Positions 41,852-49,764 of a stretch of DNA of 50,440 bases are shown in pieces. The notes below the pieces were generated by a model. It was not told the origin of the DNA. It was given only the letters and a program-made list of their open reading frames with translations, and did not search any database. The stretch comes from JBGOUV01 sp041477815 (GTDB taxonomy: Bacteria > Acidobacteriota > Terriglobia > Bryobacterales > JACQDG01): assembly GCA_041477815.1 (NCBI GenBank), contig JBGOUV010000002.1, forward strand, positions 1-50,440, written 5' to 3'. A program made the position numbers and the translations under genes. How positions within the stretch are numbered: position 1 is the stretch's first letter; every line of letters begins with the position of its first letter.

Positions 41852-44065
41852 ATGAACTCTCGAAAACTGGTGGTGCTCTTTCTAGCCACTCTGATCGCCG
41901 CCCCCGCCGCGGAGGTCACCCTCCGCGACGGCACACCCCAAGCCGCCGGCGTGGACCAGGGCCGTCTCGGCAGCATCCTGGCCCGCCTCGGCGAGTGGAT
42001 CGACGCCGACATCACCGCCGGCGCCGTCATCCTCATCGCCCGCAACGGCGTGGTCGTCACCCACCGCGCCTTCGGACTCGCCGACGTCGAAGACAAGATC
42101 CGCTTCGAGCCCGACACTATCTGCCAGCTCGCCTCGGTCACCAAGCCCGTCACCGCCACCGCCGTTCTGCTGCTGGTCCAGGACGGCAAGATCGGCCTCG
42201 ACGACCCGGTGGCCAAGTTCATCCCCTCCTTCCGCCGCCATGCGAACGTCACCATCCGCCACCTCCTCACCCATACCTCCGGTCTGCCCCGCGACGTCCC
42301 CACCCGCAAGATGCCCAGCATGCACCCCGACTGGCTCTCCCGCCGCCTCGCCGACATCGCCGAGGAGACCGCCCAAATGGACCTGCTGTTTCCGCCCGGA
42401 ACCAAGTACTCCTACTGCAATGCCGGACTGGCCACGCTGGGCCGGGTGGTGGAGGTGGTGTCGGGCCAGCCCTTTGACCAGTTCCTGCAACGGCGCCTGT
42501 TCGATCCCCTGGGTATGACCACTACGACCTTCAGCCCGCCCGCTGCGGCGGCCCGCCGCGTGGCCACCCTCTACGCCGACAGCGCCGGCCGGCGCGACAT
42601 CACCTATCACTTCGATCCCGAGTTTCGCATCACCAACCCGGCGCCCAACGGCGGCCTGTTCTCCACCGCCCGCGAGATGGCGTCCTTTGTCCAAATGTTC
42701 CTGAACGGCGGCGCCTACAACAACGCTCCGATCCTTTCCCCAGCCATCGTGAAGCAGATGCTCACGAACCAGACGCCCCAATTGCCCGAGTCCCGCGGGC
42801 TGGGCTGGGCGCTGCAGGAACGCGGCGCCGTCTTTTCCCATGCCGGATCGAGCGGCACCTACCTCTGGGGCGACCCGCGCCGCGGCGTGGTGGGCGTCCT
42901 GTTCTCGCAAACCGCCGGCCCTCGCGTCAGCGAGGCCCACCGCGAGTTCCTCGCCCGCGTCACCGCCGCCGTCGATCCGCCTAAGGCCACGGACAATCCG
43001 CTGTGGCCCCGCCACGTAGTCGCCACCGGGTTCCACAACATGACCGCCATCGCCGCCGACTTCACCGGCGACGGCCTGCCCGACGTCATCACCAACGACA
43101 GCCGCCGCACCCTCCTCTACGTTGCTCCCGACTGGAAAGAGGTGGTCATCCACCCCGGCCCCATCGACGTTATCCACGGCGGGGTGATGGACGTAGACGG
43201 TGACGGCGACCCGGACTACATCGGCGCACGTTATTCTCCCGGCCTGATCTTCTGGCTGGAACGCCCGGCCCGACCCCTCCAGGACCCCTGGACCTATCAT
43301 CTTGTCGACGATCAGGTCAACGGCATCCACGGCGTCATGGTCGGCGACATCGACGGCGACAAGAAGCCCGACCTGGCCGCCACCAGCGCCCAGCCCACCG
43401 GCCCCTTCCCCAACTCGCTCGCCTGGTTCAAAGTGCCGCCCAACCCGCGCCGCGCCGAGCGCTGGCAGCGCTATGTCTTTGCCCGCCAGGACGCCCCCGG
43501 TCTCAGCCACTATGTCGGCATCGGAGACGTCAACGGCGACGGCCGCCCCGACATCGCCAGCGCCGCCAAGATCGCCCACGGCGGCAACTGGTACGCCTGG
43601 TGGGAAGCGCCTAAGGACCCCACCCAGGTCCCCTGGACCAAGCACGTCATCTCCACCGGCCAGGAAGGCGCCACCAACATTCTGATGGCCGACATCAACG
43701 GCGACGGCCGCATGGACTTCGTCGGCTCGCGCGGCCATGGCAAGGGACTGGTCTGGTTCGAGGCCCCCGACTGGAAGCCCCACGAGATCAACCCCTCCCT
43801 CACCGGACCGCACTCGCTAGCCGTGGGCGACATCGACGGCGACGGCGACATCGACGTCGTTACCTGTGCCAAGCACGACTTCGCCGCTGCCTGGTTCGAG
43901 AACGACGGCAAAGGTAACTTTAAGACGCACATTATCTACAACGACCAGGCCGCCTACGACATCCGCCTGGTGGACATGGACCGCGACGGCGACCTCGACG
44001 TTCTCATCGCCGGACAGGAGAGCCGCAACGTGGTTTGGTACGAGAACCGCGTGGCGAAGAAGTGA
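41852..44065 (+). CDS. Secreted serine hydrolase (class C beta-lactamase-like) fused to FG-GAP/VCBS-type repeats
   Basis: 737 aa with a signal peptide (KLVVLFLATLIAAPAA). The catalytic part has the serine beta-lactamase/DD-peptidase motifs S-x-x-K (CQLASVTKPVTA), Y-x-N (KYSYCNAGLATLG) and HAGSSG in place of KTG. It belongs to the beta-lactamase-related esterase/peptidase family. The C-terminal half contains seven D-x-[DN]-x-D-G-type Ca-binding repeats (DFTGDGLPD, DVDGDGDPD, DIDGDKKPD, DVNGDGRPD, DINGDGRMD, DIDGDGDID, DMDRDGDLD), which usually fold into an integrin-like propeller. It is probably extracellular. The stop overlaps the ammonia-lyase start (GTGA). Confidence 0.92.
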   Translation: MNSRKLVVLFLATLIAAPAAEVTLRDGTPQAAGVDQGRLGSILARLGEWIDADITAGAVILIARNGVVVTHRAFGLADVEDKIRFEPDTICQLASVTKPVTATAVLLLVQDGKIGLDDPVAKFIPSFRRHANVTIRHLLTHTSGLPRDVPTRKMPSMHPDWLSRRLADIAEETAQMDLLFPPGTKYSYCNAGLATLGRVVEVVSGQPFDQFLQRRLFDPLGMTTTTFSPPAAAARRVATLYADSAGRRDITYHFDPEFRITNPAPNGGLFSTAREMASFVQMFLNGGAYNNAPILSPAIVKQMLTNQTPQLPESRGLGWALQERGAVFSHAGSSGTYLWGDPRRGVVGVLFSQTAGPRVSEAHREFLARVTAAVDPPKATDNPLWPRHVVATGFHNMTAIAADFTGDGLPDVITNDSRRTLLYVAPDWKEVVIHPGPIDVIHGGVMDVDGDGDPDYIGARYSPGLIFWLERPARPLQDPWTYHLVDDQVNGIHGVMVGDIDGDKKPDLAATSAQPTGPFPNSLAWFKVPPNPRRAERWQRYVFARQDAPGLSHYVGIGDVNGDGRPDIASAAKIAHGGNWYAWWEAPKDPTQVPWTKHVISTGQEGATNILMADINGDGRMDFVGSRGHGKGLVWFEAPDWKPHEINPSLTGPHSLAVGDIDGDGDIDVVTCAKHDFAAAWFENDGKGNFKTHIIYNDQAAYDIRLVDMDRDGDLDVLIAGQESRNVVWYENRVAKK

Positions 44066-45597
44066 TCTCCATCGGCGACCGCCGCATCACCCTCCCGGAC
44101 ATAGCCGCCGTGGCCCGCGAAGGCGCCGAGGTAGCTCTCACCGCCCAGCCCCAGGTCCGCCGCCGCATCCGCCAATCCCGCGAGCACCTGATGGCGGCAG
44201 TCCACCGCGGCGAGATCATCTACGGCGTCAACACCGGCGTCGGCACCAACGCGGTCTTCGTCCTCCCGCCAGCCGAAGCGGAGCGCTTCCAGGAGAGCAA
44301 CCTGCAGCAACTCTGCTGCGGCACCGGCCCCCCGCTCGCCTCCGAAATAGTACGCGGCGCTATGCTATTGCGTGCCGCTACCCTAAGCCTGGGACTTTCC
44401 GCCGTCCGCGAAGAGGTCATCGAGCAGCTTGTCAGACTCCTGAACGCCGGCATTACCCCGATAGTCCCGCGCTACGGCTCGGTCGGAGCGAGCGGCGACC
44501 TGATCCCCTCGGGCTACATTGCCCTGGCCCTACTGGGGCAGGGAAGAGTCTGGTATCGCGGCCGGCCGAAGACAGCCCGGCGGGCCCTGTCGCAGGCCGG
44601 CATCGCCCCTCTCCGCCTCAGCTATAAGGAAGGCCTCTCCCTCATCAACGGCACCACGGTGATGACCGCGGCCGCGGCCCTTACGGTCCACGACGCCGAG
44701 GCCGTACTGCACGGCTTCCTCGCCGCCAGCGCGCTGGCGGTAGAAGCCCTGGGCGCCTCGCCTGAGCCCTTCGACGACTGGGTCCAGCGCGCCAAAGGCC
44801 ACGCCGGCCAGCGCGCCGTCGGACGCCTCCTGCGCGAGCTGCTCCGCGGCTCCCAAGCGGTCGGCTCCACGGCCGACCTCCGCCGCCGGCTGAAGAAGGA
44901 GAAGGTCTCGATCCAGAGTGGCTACTCTGTCCGCTGCCTCCCCCAAGGTATGGGACCGATGTACGAGAGCCTGGCCGCCGCCCGCGCGGTGATCGAAACG
45001 GAAGCCAACTCGGCCAACGACAATCCCCTGGTCGATCCCGCCACCGGCCGCTTCTACCATACCGGCAACTTCTACGGCGGACACATCGCTCGCTCCCTCG
45101 ACGCCCTCAAGCTCGACTTCGCCAACCTCGCCAACTGGTGCCACGCCCTGATGGCCGTCCTGGTCGACGACCGTTTCTCCGGCGGTCTCCCCCCCGCCCT
45201 GGCCGCCCGCCCCGGCCTCGACACCGGCTTCAAAGGCATGCAGCTCAGTCTCGCGTCGCTCACCTGTGCCGTCCGCCAGATGGCCGCGCCCTCCACCGTC
45301 CACCCGGTATCAACCGAACAGCATAACCAGGACATGGTGAGTCTGGGAGTCCACGCCGCCCTCACCGCCCGCGACGCCCTCGAATGTAGTGTGAATGCCG
45401 TCTCGATTCTGCTCCTGGCGGCCTGCCAGGCCGTAGACCTGCGCGGCACGGCCTCCCAGCTCGGCGCCGGCACCGGCGTGGCCTACCGCGCCGTCCGCTC
45501 CCGCAGCCGCTTTGTCAAAGCCGACCGCCCCCTCGATGCCGACATCGCCGCCGTCTCCGCCTGGATTCTCGCTGCCGAACGTCCGACTCGCACGTGA
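44062..45597 (+). CDS. MIO-dependent aromatic amino acid ammonia-lyase/aminomutase family
   Basis: 511 aa from a GTG at 44062 that overlaps the previous stop by four bases; a TTG at 44035 would add nine residues. The cofactor triad Ala143-Ser144-Gly145 (GSVGASGDLIPSGY) cyclises to MIO. IYGVNTGVGTNA supplies the active-site Tyr, and STEQHNQDMVSLG near residue 430 is the C-terminal catalytic patch. The selectivity pair that is Ser-His in histidine lyases and His-Leu or Phe-Leu in tyrosine/phenylalanine lyases reads Gln-Leu here (SNLQQLCCGTG). The E-x-H-N-Q-D-x-x-S-L-G motif is closer to PAL/TAL/aminomutases than to HutH. It is therefore not a safe hutH; deamination of another aromatic amino acid or a 2,3-aminomutase is possible. 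Confidence 0.88.
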   Translation: MISIGDRRITLPDIAAVAREGAEVALTAQPQVRRRIRQSREHLMAAVHRGEIIYGVNTGVGTNAVFVLPPAEAERFQESNLQQLCCGTGPPLASEIVRGAMLLRAATLSLGLSAVREEVIEQLVRLLNAGITPIVPRYGSVGASGDLIPSGYIALALLGQGRVWYRGRPKTARRALSQAGIAPLRLSYKEGLSLINGTTVMTAAAALTVHDAEAVLHGFLAASALAVEALGASPEPFDDWVQRAKGHAGQRAVGRLLRELLRGSQAVGSTADLRRRLKKEKVSIQSGYSVRCLPQGMGPMYESLAAARAVIETEANSANDNPLVDPATGRFYHTGNFYGGHIARSLDALKLDFANLANWCHALMAVLVDDRFSGGLPPALAARPGLDTGFKGMQLSLASLTCAVRQMAAPSTVHPVSTEQHNQDMVSLGVHAALTARDALECSVNAVSILLLAACQAVDLRGTASQLGAGTGVAYRAVRSRSRFVKADRPLDADIAAVSAWILAAERPTRT

Positions 45598-45621
45598 CCA
45601 ACGGCGTGTCGTCTGGTAAGG

Positions 45622-45750
45622 CCTGTCACGCGGAGCTTGTGGCGCAGCCTTCAGGCTGCCGGGTCGAGACTCATCTCGACCCTTGACTCCCGGTGAGCAG
45701 ACGCCTCGACACGGGTGTCCCGGCGGCAGGCACGAGTGTATCGTGACAGG
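45622..45750. repeat. 129-bp palindrome-rich intergenic element with 9-bp terminal inverted repeats
   Basis: CCTGTCACG (45622-45630) and CGTGACAGG (45742-45750) are exact inverted repeats. Between them lie three further hairpins: GCAGCC/GGCTGC with a TTCA loop region (45644-45659), GGGTCGAGA/TCTCGACCC with a CTCA loop (45661-45682) and CGGG/CCCG (45712-45722). It fills the gap between the convergent ends of the ammonia-lyase and the isochorismatase gene. It could be a MITE-like repeat, a bidirectional terminator or both. Confidence 0.7.
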
Positions 45751-45757
45751 ACCTAAG

Positions 45758-46549
45758 CTACCGCGCCTCCCGCAGCGCCCGCGCCACTTCGCTCGACATC
45801 ACTGTCGGGCACCAGTACTTTTCAATATGCTCGACGACCAGCTCCGTCCCCCGGTCGTGGCTGACGTAGGGCCGATCCCCCGGATTGTACATAGCATCGG
45901 TCAGGTCCCGTACCAGGACGGTGCGGAGGCCCCACCTGGTCATCTGTTTGATGGCAAACGTCCGGTTCAGGACGCACATGTTGGTATGGACCCCCATCAC
46001 CAGCAGATTCTCGATGCCCTTCTCCTTGAGGAGGCTGTAGATCTCCGTCCCTCGGTCCGAGACCACGTCGTTGCCCGCCATCCGCAGCCCCGGATGCTAA
46101 CGGGTCCAGGCCTTGTAGGACTGGTCGCCGGTGTCGCAGCCGCCGGTGGAATCATCAATGGGCAGCGGCGGATCGGACAGGTCCAAATTCGGCGGCGGCT
46201 GCATCGTGGAGAGCTTCAAGATCCGCTGGCGGTACGGTGTGTCGGCGTAGAATGCCATCACGTCCGACGGTGAATGGATGATCTGCAGCCCCGTCTCCCG
46301 CGCCTGGTCGATCAGTGGCGCCATCTTGTCGGCCAGCACGTTCACCCGCTGGGCGGCGCCCTTGCACCAGTGGTTATCCCACATGTCGCAGATCAGGATA
46401 CCGGTCTTGTGCACCGGCAGCCGGCGCTCCACGCGCACCTCTTCCCACGCGCCGCTCCCCTTGAAGGCCTCCACCCGCGTGCGCAGGTTCAAGTTCAGAT
46501 CCGCCCCGGCGGCGCACAGCGGCAACAAACTCACCAGAACCCATCGCAT
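45758..46549 (-). pseudogene. Exported isochorismatase-like cysteine hydrolase interrupted by an in-frame TAG
   Basis: From an ATG at 46549, which overlaps the upstream stop by one base (TGATG), the frame gives a signal peptide (WVLVSLLPLCAAGA) and an isochorismatase-like domain: ILICDMWDNHWC (Asp55) and, after the interruption, NLLVMGVHTNMCVLNR with the candidate catalytic Cys192. Codon 151 (46097-46099) is TAG, directly followed in the same frame by HPGLRMAGNDVV and a normal C-terminus. CAG to TAG would restore W-T-R-Q-H-P-G. The family hydrolyses amides, vinyl ethers or similar bonds; the substrate is unknown. As written, no full-length product would be made. Confidence 0.82.
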
Positions 46550-47271
46550 CACTGCGCTCCTTTCAGAAACGCCTCCGCCTTCTTGAACCAAGGCCGCTCC
46601 TGCCGCCGCAGGTACCGCGGCAATGCCGGCTTCTTGGCCAGAATCTGGCGCATCATCTCCCGAGCCCGCTCCTTGTCTCCCTGCCGGTCGAGCAGCAGTC
46701 CGTATCCATAATACGCCCGCGAGACCGTCGTGCGTCCCAGGATCACTTCATAAGAGGCCCGCGCCTTCTCCGGCTGCCCGATCCGGTCATAGCACTCGGC
46801 CAGCGTCATATAGGAATCCCAGAACTGGTGCTTGGGTTCGGCTCGGACCACCGGCTCCAAGTCCTCGATGGCCCGCTCGATCTGCCCCAGCTCCACCAGG
46901 CTCTTGGCCCGCCCATGCCGCGCCTCGCGCGCGTCCGGATCCCGCATCAGCACGCGACTGAACAACTCGACCGCGCGCGGGTGCTCGCCCTCGGCCGCGC
47001 AGTTTTCGGCCAGCTCCTGCAAGTGCTCCAGCGCCGGCGACTCCTCCACTACATGCTCCAACCACTGCCGCCGCCGCCGCCGCTCCATCCGCATCAGCCA
47101 GGGCGGCTTCACCCGCAGGTCCGGCACGACCTCGATCACAAAATAGACCAGGGCCCCCAGCGGCCCCAGGAAGATGATTACAAAAAACCAGTACCCCTCC
47201 GGCCGCCGCCGGAAGAAGTGCACGATCATAAGGGCCTGCAACAGAACGCCGAGGTACCCGAGAGAATGCAT
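46549..47271 (-). CDS. Membrane-anchored TPR protein
   Basis: 240 aa. Two N-terminal hydrophobic helices (LGYLGVLLQALMIVHFF and YWFFVIIFLGPLGALVYFVI) are of the type found in PLDc_N-like short membrane domains. A basic stretch (MERRRRRQWL) leads into TPR-like helical repeats (HLQELAENCAAEGEHPRAVE, REARHGRAKSLVELGQIERA, YMTLAECYDRIGQPEKARAS). The TPR part should face the cytoplasm and act as a protein-binding scaffold. The stop overlaps the isochorismatase start by one base, so both are in one transcript. No partner can be named. Confidence 0.82.
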   Translation of the reverse strand: MHSLGYLGVLLQALMIVHFFRRRPEGYWFFVIIFLGPLGALVYFVIEVVPDLRVKPPWLMRMERRRRRQWLEHVVEESPALEHLQELAENCAAEGEHPRAVELFSRVLMRDPDAREARHGRAKSLVELGQIERAIEDLEPVVRAEPKHQFWDSYMTLAECYDRIGQPEKARASYEVILGRTTVSRAYYGYGLLLDRQGDKERAREMMRQILAKKPALPRYLRRQERPWFKKAEAFLKGAQ

Positions 47272-47405
47272 GTGCTCAGATTAGTCAGCCAGTCTATCAT
47301 GACAGCAGGGGACGCCCGATGGGATCGAGTCTGCTTCGGAAATGACGCACCACCCCGATTCCGATCCGCGTTCATCGGTGCTCATCTGTGGTTCCAAAGG
47401 GCTTC

Positions 47406-47909
47406 TCACTGCACCGGCGTCCCATAGGGCACCAGCGTCTTGATCCGCTCGGTCGAATCCAGCCGCGCAATCCGCCAGCCTTCCGCCGTCTTCTCCAGGA
47501 ACATCTGCTGCACCTCGTTGCGGTCCTGGTAGACGTACTCCACCCGCACCCGCACTTCCCGGTCGGTCAGGGCCACCGGCTCGGCCAACGCCACGCCTTT
47601 AATCTCCTTATTAGTACCGACCAAGTACCGGGAGAAGGCCCGACTCCCCATCTCGGACTGGCTCTGCCCCAGCGTGGCTTCCATCTGCCCGGTAAAGCAC
47701 CGCAGGTACGCCCCCGCGTCCCCCGCCCGCGCCGCGTCCAGCATCTGGTAGATCGTATCCCGAGGCTCGGGCGGACGGGACGGCTCGGCCGGACGCAGCG
47801 CCGCCGTCCCCCCTGGCAGCTTCCACCCCGCCTTCTGACCGGCGATGACTGCCACTACCGTGCCAATCACCGCGATGGTCAGATAGCGGGCCTTCTGCTG
47901 CTGGGTCAT
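47406..47909 (-). CDS. Small membrane-anchored protein, NTF2/SnoaL-like, downstream of HflK
   Basis: 167 aa with one N-terminal helix (YLTIAVIGTVVAVIAG). The soluble part (RDTIYQMLDAARAGDAGAYL then RCFTGQMEATLG, VRVRVEYVYQDRNEVQQMFL, WRIARLDSTERIKTLVPYG) has the layout of an NTF2-like (SnoaL/DUF4878) alpha+beta domain. The start overlaps the HflK stop by four bases, which ties it to the SPFH operon. It may be a small regulator or partner of that complex; this is inferred from position only. The 134 bp between it and the TPR gene hold no evident gene. Confidence 0.75.
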   Translation of the reverse strand: MTQQQKARYLTIAVIGTVVAVIAGQKAGWKLPGGTAALRPAEPSRPPEPRDTIYQMLDAARAGDAGAYLRCFTGQMEATLGQSQSEMGSRAFSRYLVGTNKEIKGVALAEPVALTDREVRVRVEYVYQDRNEVQQMFLEKTAEGWRIARLDSTERIKTLVPYGTPVQ

Positions 47910-48886
47910 CGCTGCGGCGCTGCCGGCCGCTCTCGCCGGATAATCGTCAAATCGAGGTTATTCCCCTGGCGGTCGACGATGGTCTTCTTGATCCGGGGCA
48001 GGATCTGCTCCATGGCCTCAATGTACAGCCGATGACTGGTCACCGCCGCGGCCTTGCCATACTCCGCGGAGAGCTGCGCGAACCGCGAGGCGTCGCCGGT
48101 CGCTTCGTTGATCTTCCGCTGCTTGTATCCCTCGGCCGCCTCCAGCAACTGCTGCGCCTCGCCTCGGGCCCGCGGCACCAGGTCGTTGGCGTACCCCTCG
48201 GCCTGGTTCACGATCTTGGCCGCGTCGGCCCGGGCCCCGGCCACGTCGGCGAACGCCTCCTTGGCCTCGTCCGGCGGCGCTGTCCGGTCGATGTTCACGG
48301 TGTAGATCGATACTCCTACGTCATAAGTGTCCAGTACGCGCTGCGCCCGCTCCTTCACCGCTTCCTGGATCTTGATTTTCTCCGTGGTCAGGACGTCGTC
48401 CACCGACCGGTGCGCGATCTCGCGCCCCAGCTCGCTCTCCACCACCGCTCCCACCGTCTGGGACACGTCCAGGGACCGGAACAGGTACTCGGCCGGACCC
48501 TTCACGTTGTACTGCACCACCGCCCGCACGTTGATGATGTTCTGATCGCCGGTGAGGAACTGGGCGCGCAGCGGGTCGGTCCGGCCCAGCGCCCCATCGG
48601 CCGCTTCCCCGCCCAGCGTGGCTGCCTGCAACTGGTCGGCCTTCAGCTTGACGATCTCCTCCATCGGCCAGGGCAGGTGGTAGTGGATCCCCGGCGTCTC
48701 GATCCGCTGGAACCTCCCGAACCGCGTCACCACCACCTGCTGATCGGTAGCCACCAGGTAGAGACCGCTCAGCAGCCACACCAGCAGCAGTCCTCCCCAC
48801 ACGTTGCCTCGCGTGAGACGCCCGCGCCACCCGGACCGAGGAACCTCCCGCGCCGGAGCTGCCTGTTCTATCAGCCCCAGGGTCAC
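47906..48886 (-). CDS. hflK: HflK-like SPFH membrane protein (FtsH modulator)
   Basis: 326 aa. One TM helix (WGGLLLVWLLSGLYLVA) is followed by an SPFH domain (VVVTRFGRFQRIETPGIHYH, LPWPMEEIVK, FLTGDQNIINVRAVVQYNVK) and a coiled coil with AEGYANDLVPRARGEAQQLL and IEAMEQILPRIKKTIVDRQG, the HflK signature end. HflK and HflC form a large cage around the FtsH protease. The start overlaps the HflC stop by four bases. The symbol is used in the family sense: a second HflK-like gene lies on the other side of hflC. Confidence 0.88.
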   Translation of the reverse strand: MTLGLIEQAAPAREVPRSGWRGRLTRGNVWGGLLLVWLLSGLYLVATDQQVVVTRFGRFQRIETPGIHYHLPWPMEEIVKLKADQLQAATLGGEAADGALGRTDPLRAQFLTGDQNIINVRAVVQYNVKGPAEYLFRSLDVSQTVGAVVESELGREIAHRSVDDVLTTEKIKIQEAVKERAQRVLDTYDVGVSIYTVNIDRTAPPDEAKEAFADVAGARADAAKIVNQAEGYANDLVPRARGEAQQLLEAAEGYKQRKINEATGDASRFAQLSAEYGKAAAVTSHRLYIEAMEQILPRIKKTIVDRQGNNLDLTIIRRERPAAPQR

Positions 48887-49764
48887 TGCACCCCCTGCCC
48901 CTTGGTCAGCAACCGCAGCAACTCGGAATCCGAGCTGAGGATGGCCGTGGTCTTGTCGTCCAGGATTTTCTTATAGGCCTCCAGAGTCCGCACCAGCTTG
49001 TAGAACTGCGGATTCCGCGAGTAGGCCTGCCCGTAGATCTTCGTCGACTGCGCGTCGCCCTCGCCCTTGACCTGCTCTGCCTGCTTGTACGCCGCCGACA
49101 CGATCTCTTCCTTCTGCCGGTCGGCGTCGGCCCGGATCTTGAGCGCCTGCTCCTCGCCCTCCGCCCGATACTGCTTGGCAATCCGCTCGCGCTCGGCCCG
49201 CATCCGCGCGAAGACGCTCTCCTTGTTCTGCTGCGGCAGGTTCAGCCGCTTGATTCGCACGTCCACCACCCGGATCCCGTACTCCCGCAGCGCCGCCGCG
49301 TTCACCTCGGCGGTCAGCTTGTCGAAGATATCGGACACCGCCGCCTTAGCCGGGTCCGGTGTCACGATGGACTCCAGGTCGTGGTTCCCCAGCGCCGCCG
49401 AGAGCCCCGCCCAGATCACGTCGTGCAACCGCGCCTCGGCGTTCGGCTCGGTGATGACCTTCTTCACGAACACCTCGGGCTTCTCAATCTGCCAGCAGAC
49501 GTAGTTCTCAATCACCAGGTTCTTCTTGTCGCGCGTCAAAAACTCCGACGGCCTCGGGTTGTACACCCGCAATCGCCGGTCGAAATACCGCGCGGTCTGA
49601 AACGGCCACTTCACGTGCAGCCCGGCGTCTTCCACCGTCCGCACCGGCCGCCCGAACTGCGTCACCAGCACAAACTCGGTCTCCCGCACGGTGAAGAAGG
49701 TGGCCCACAGGACCAACGCTCCCAATAGCCAATACCCAACACCCAGCACCCGCTTATCCATCAT
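48883..49764 (-). CDS. hflC: HflC-like SPFH membrane protein
   Basis: 293 aa. It starts MMDKRVLGVGYWLLGALVLW (single TM) and runs into the HflC SPFH domain (EFVLVTQFGRPVRTVEDAGL, NLVIENYVCWQIEKPEVFVK) and the tail with ERERIAKQYRAEGEEQALKI, QAYSRNPQFYKLVRTLEAYK and LSSDSELLRLL. The first codons (49721-49751) are made from the same G-rich heptamer type as the repeat at 7232. The start overlaps the upstream HflK-like stop by four bases (ATGA), and a second ATG follows immediately. Confidence 0.92.
   Translation of the reverse strand: MMDKRVLGVGYWLLGALVLWATFFTVRETEFVLVTQFGRPVRTVEDAGLHVKWPFQTARYFDRRLRVYNPRPSEFLTRDKKNLVIENYVCWQIEKPEVFVKKVITEPNAEARLHDVIWAGLSAALGNHDLESIVTPDPAKAAVSDIFDKLTAEVNAAALREYGIRVVDVRIKRLNLPQQNKESVFARMRAERERIAKQYRAEGEEQALKIRADADRQKEEIVSAAYKQAEQVKGEGDAQSTKIYGQAYSRNPQFYKLVRTLEAYKKILDDKTTAILSSDSELLRLLTKGQGVQ

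Noticed and set aside
44035..44061. TTG start for the ammonia-lyase
   Set aside because: The GTG at 44062 overlaps the previous stop as in the other coupled genes and matches the family length.
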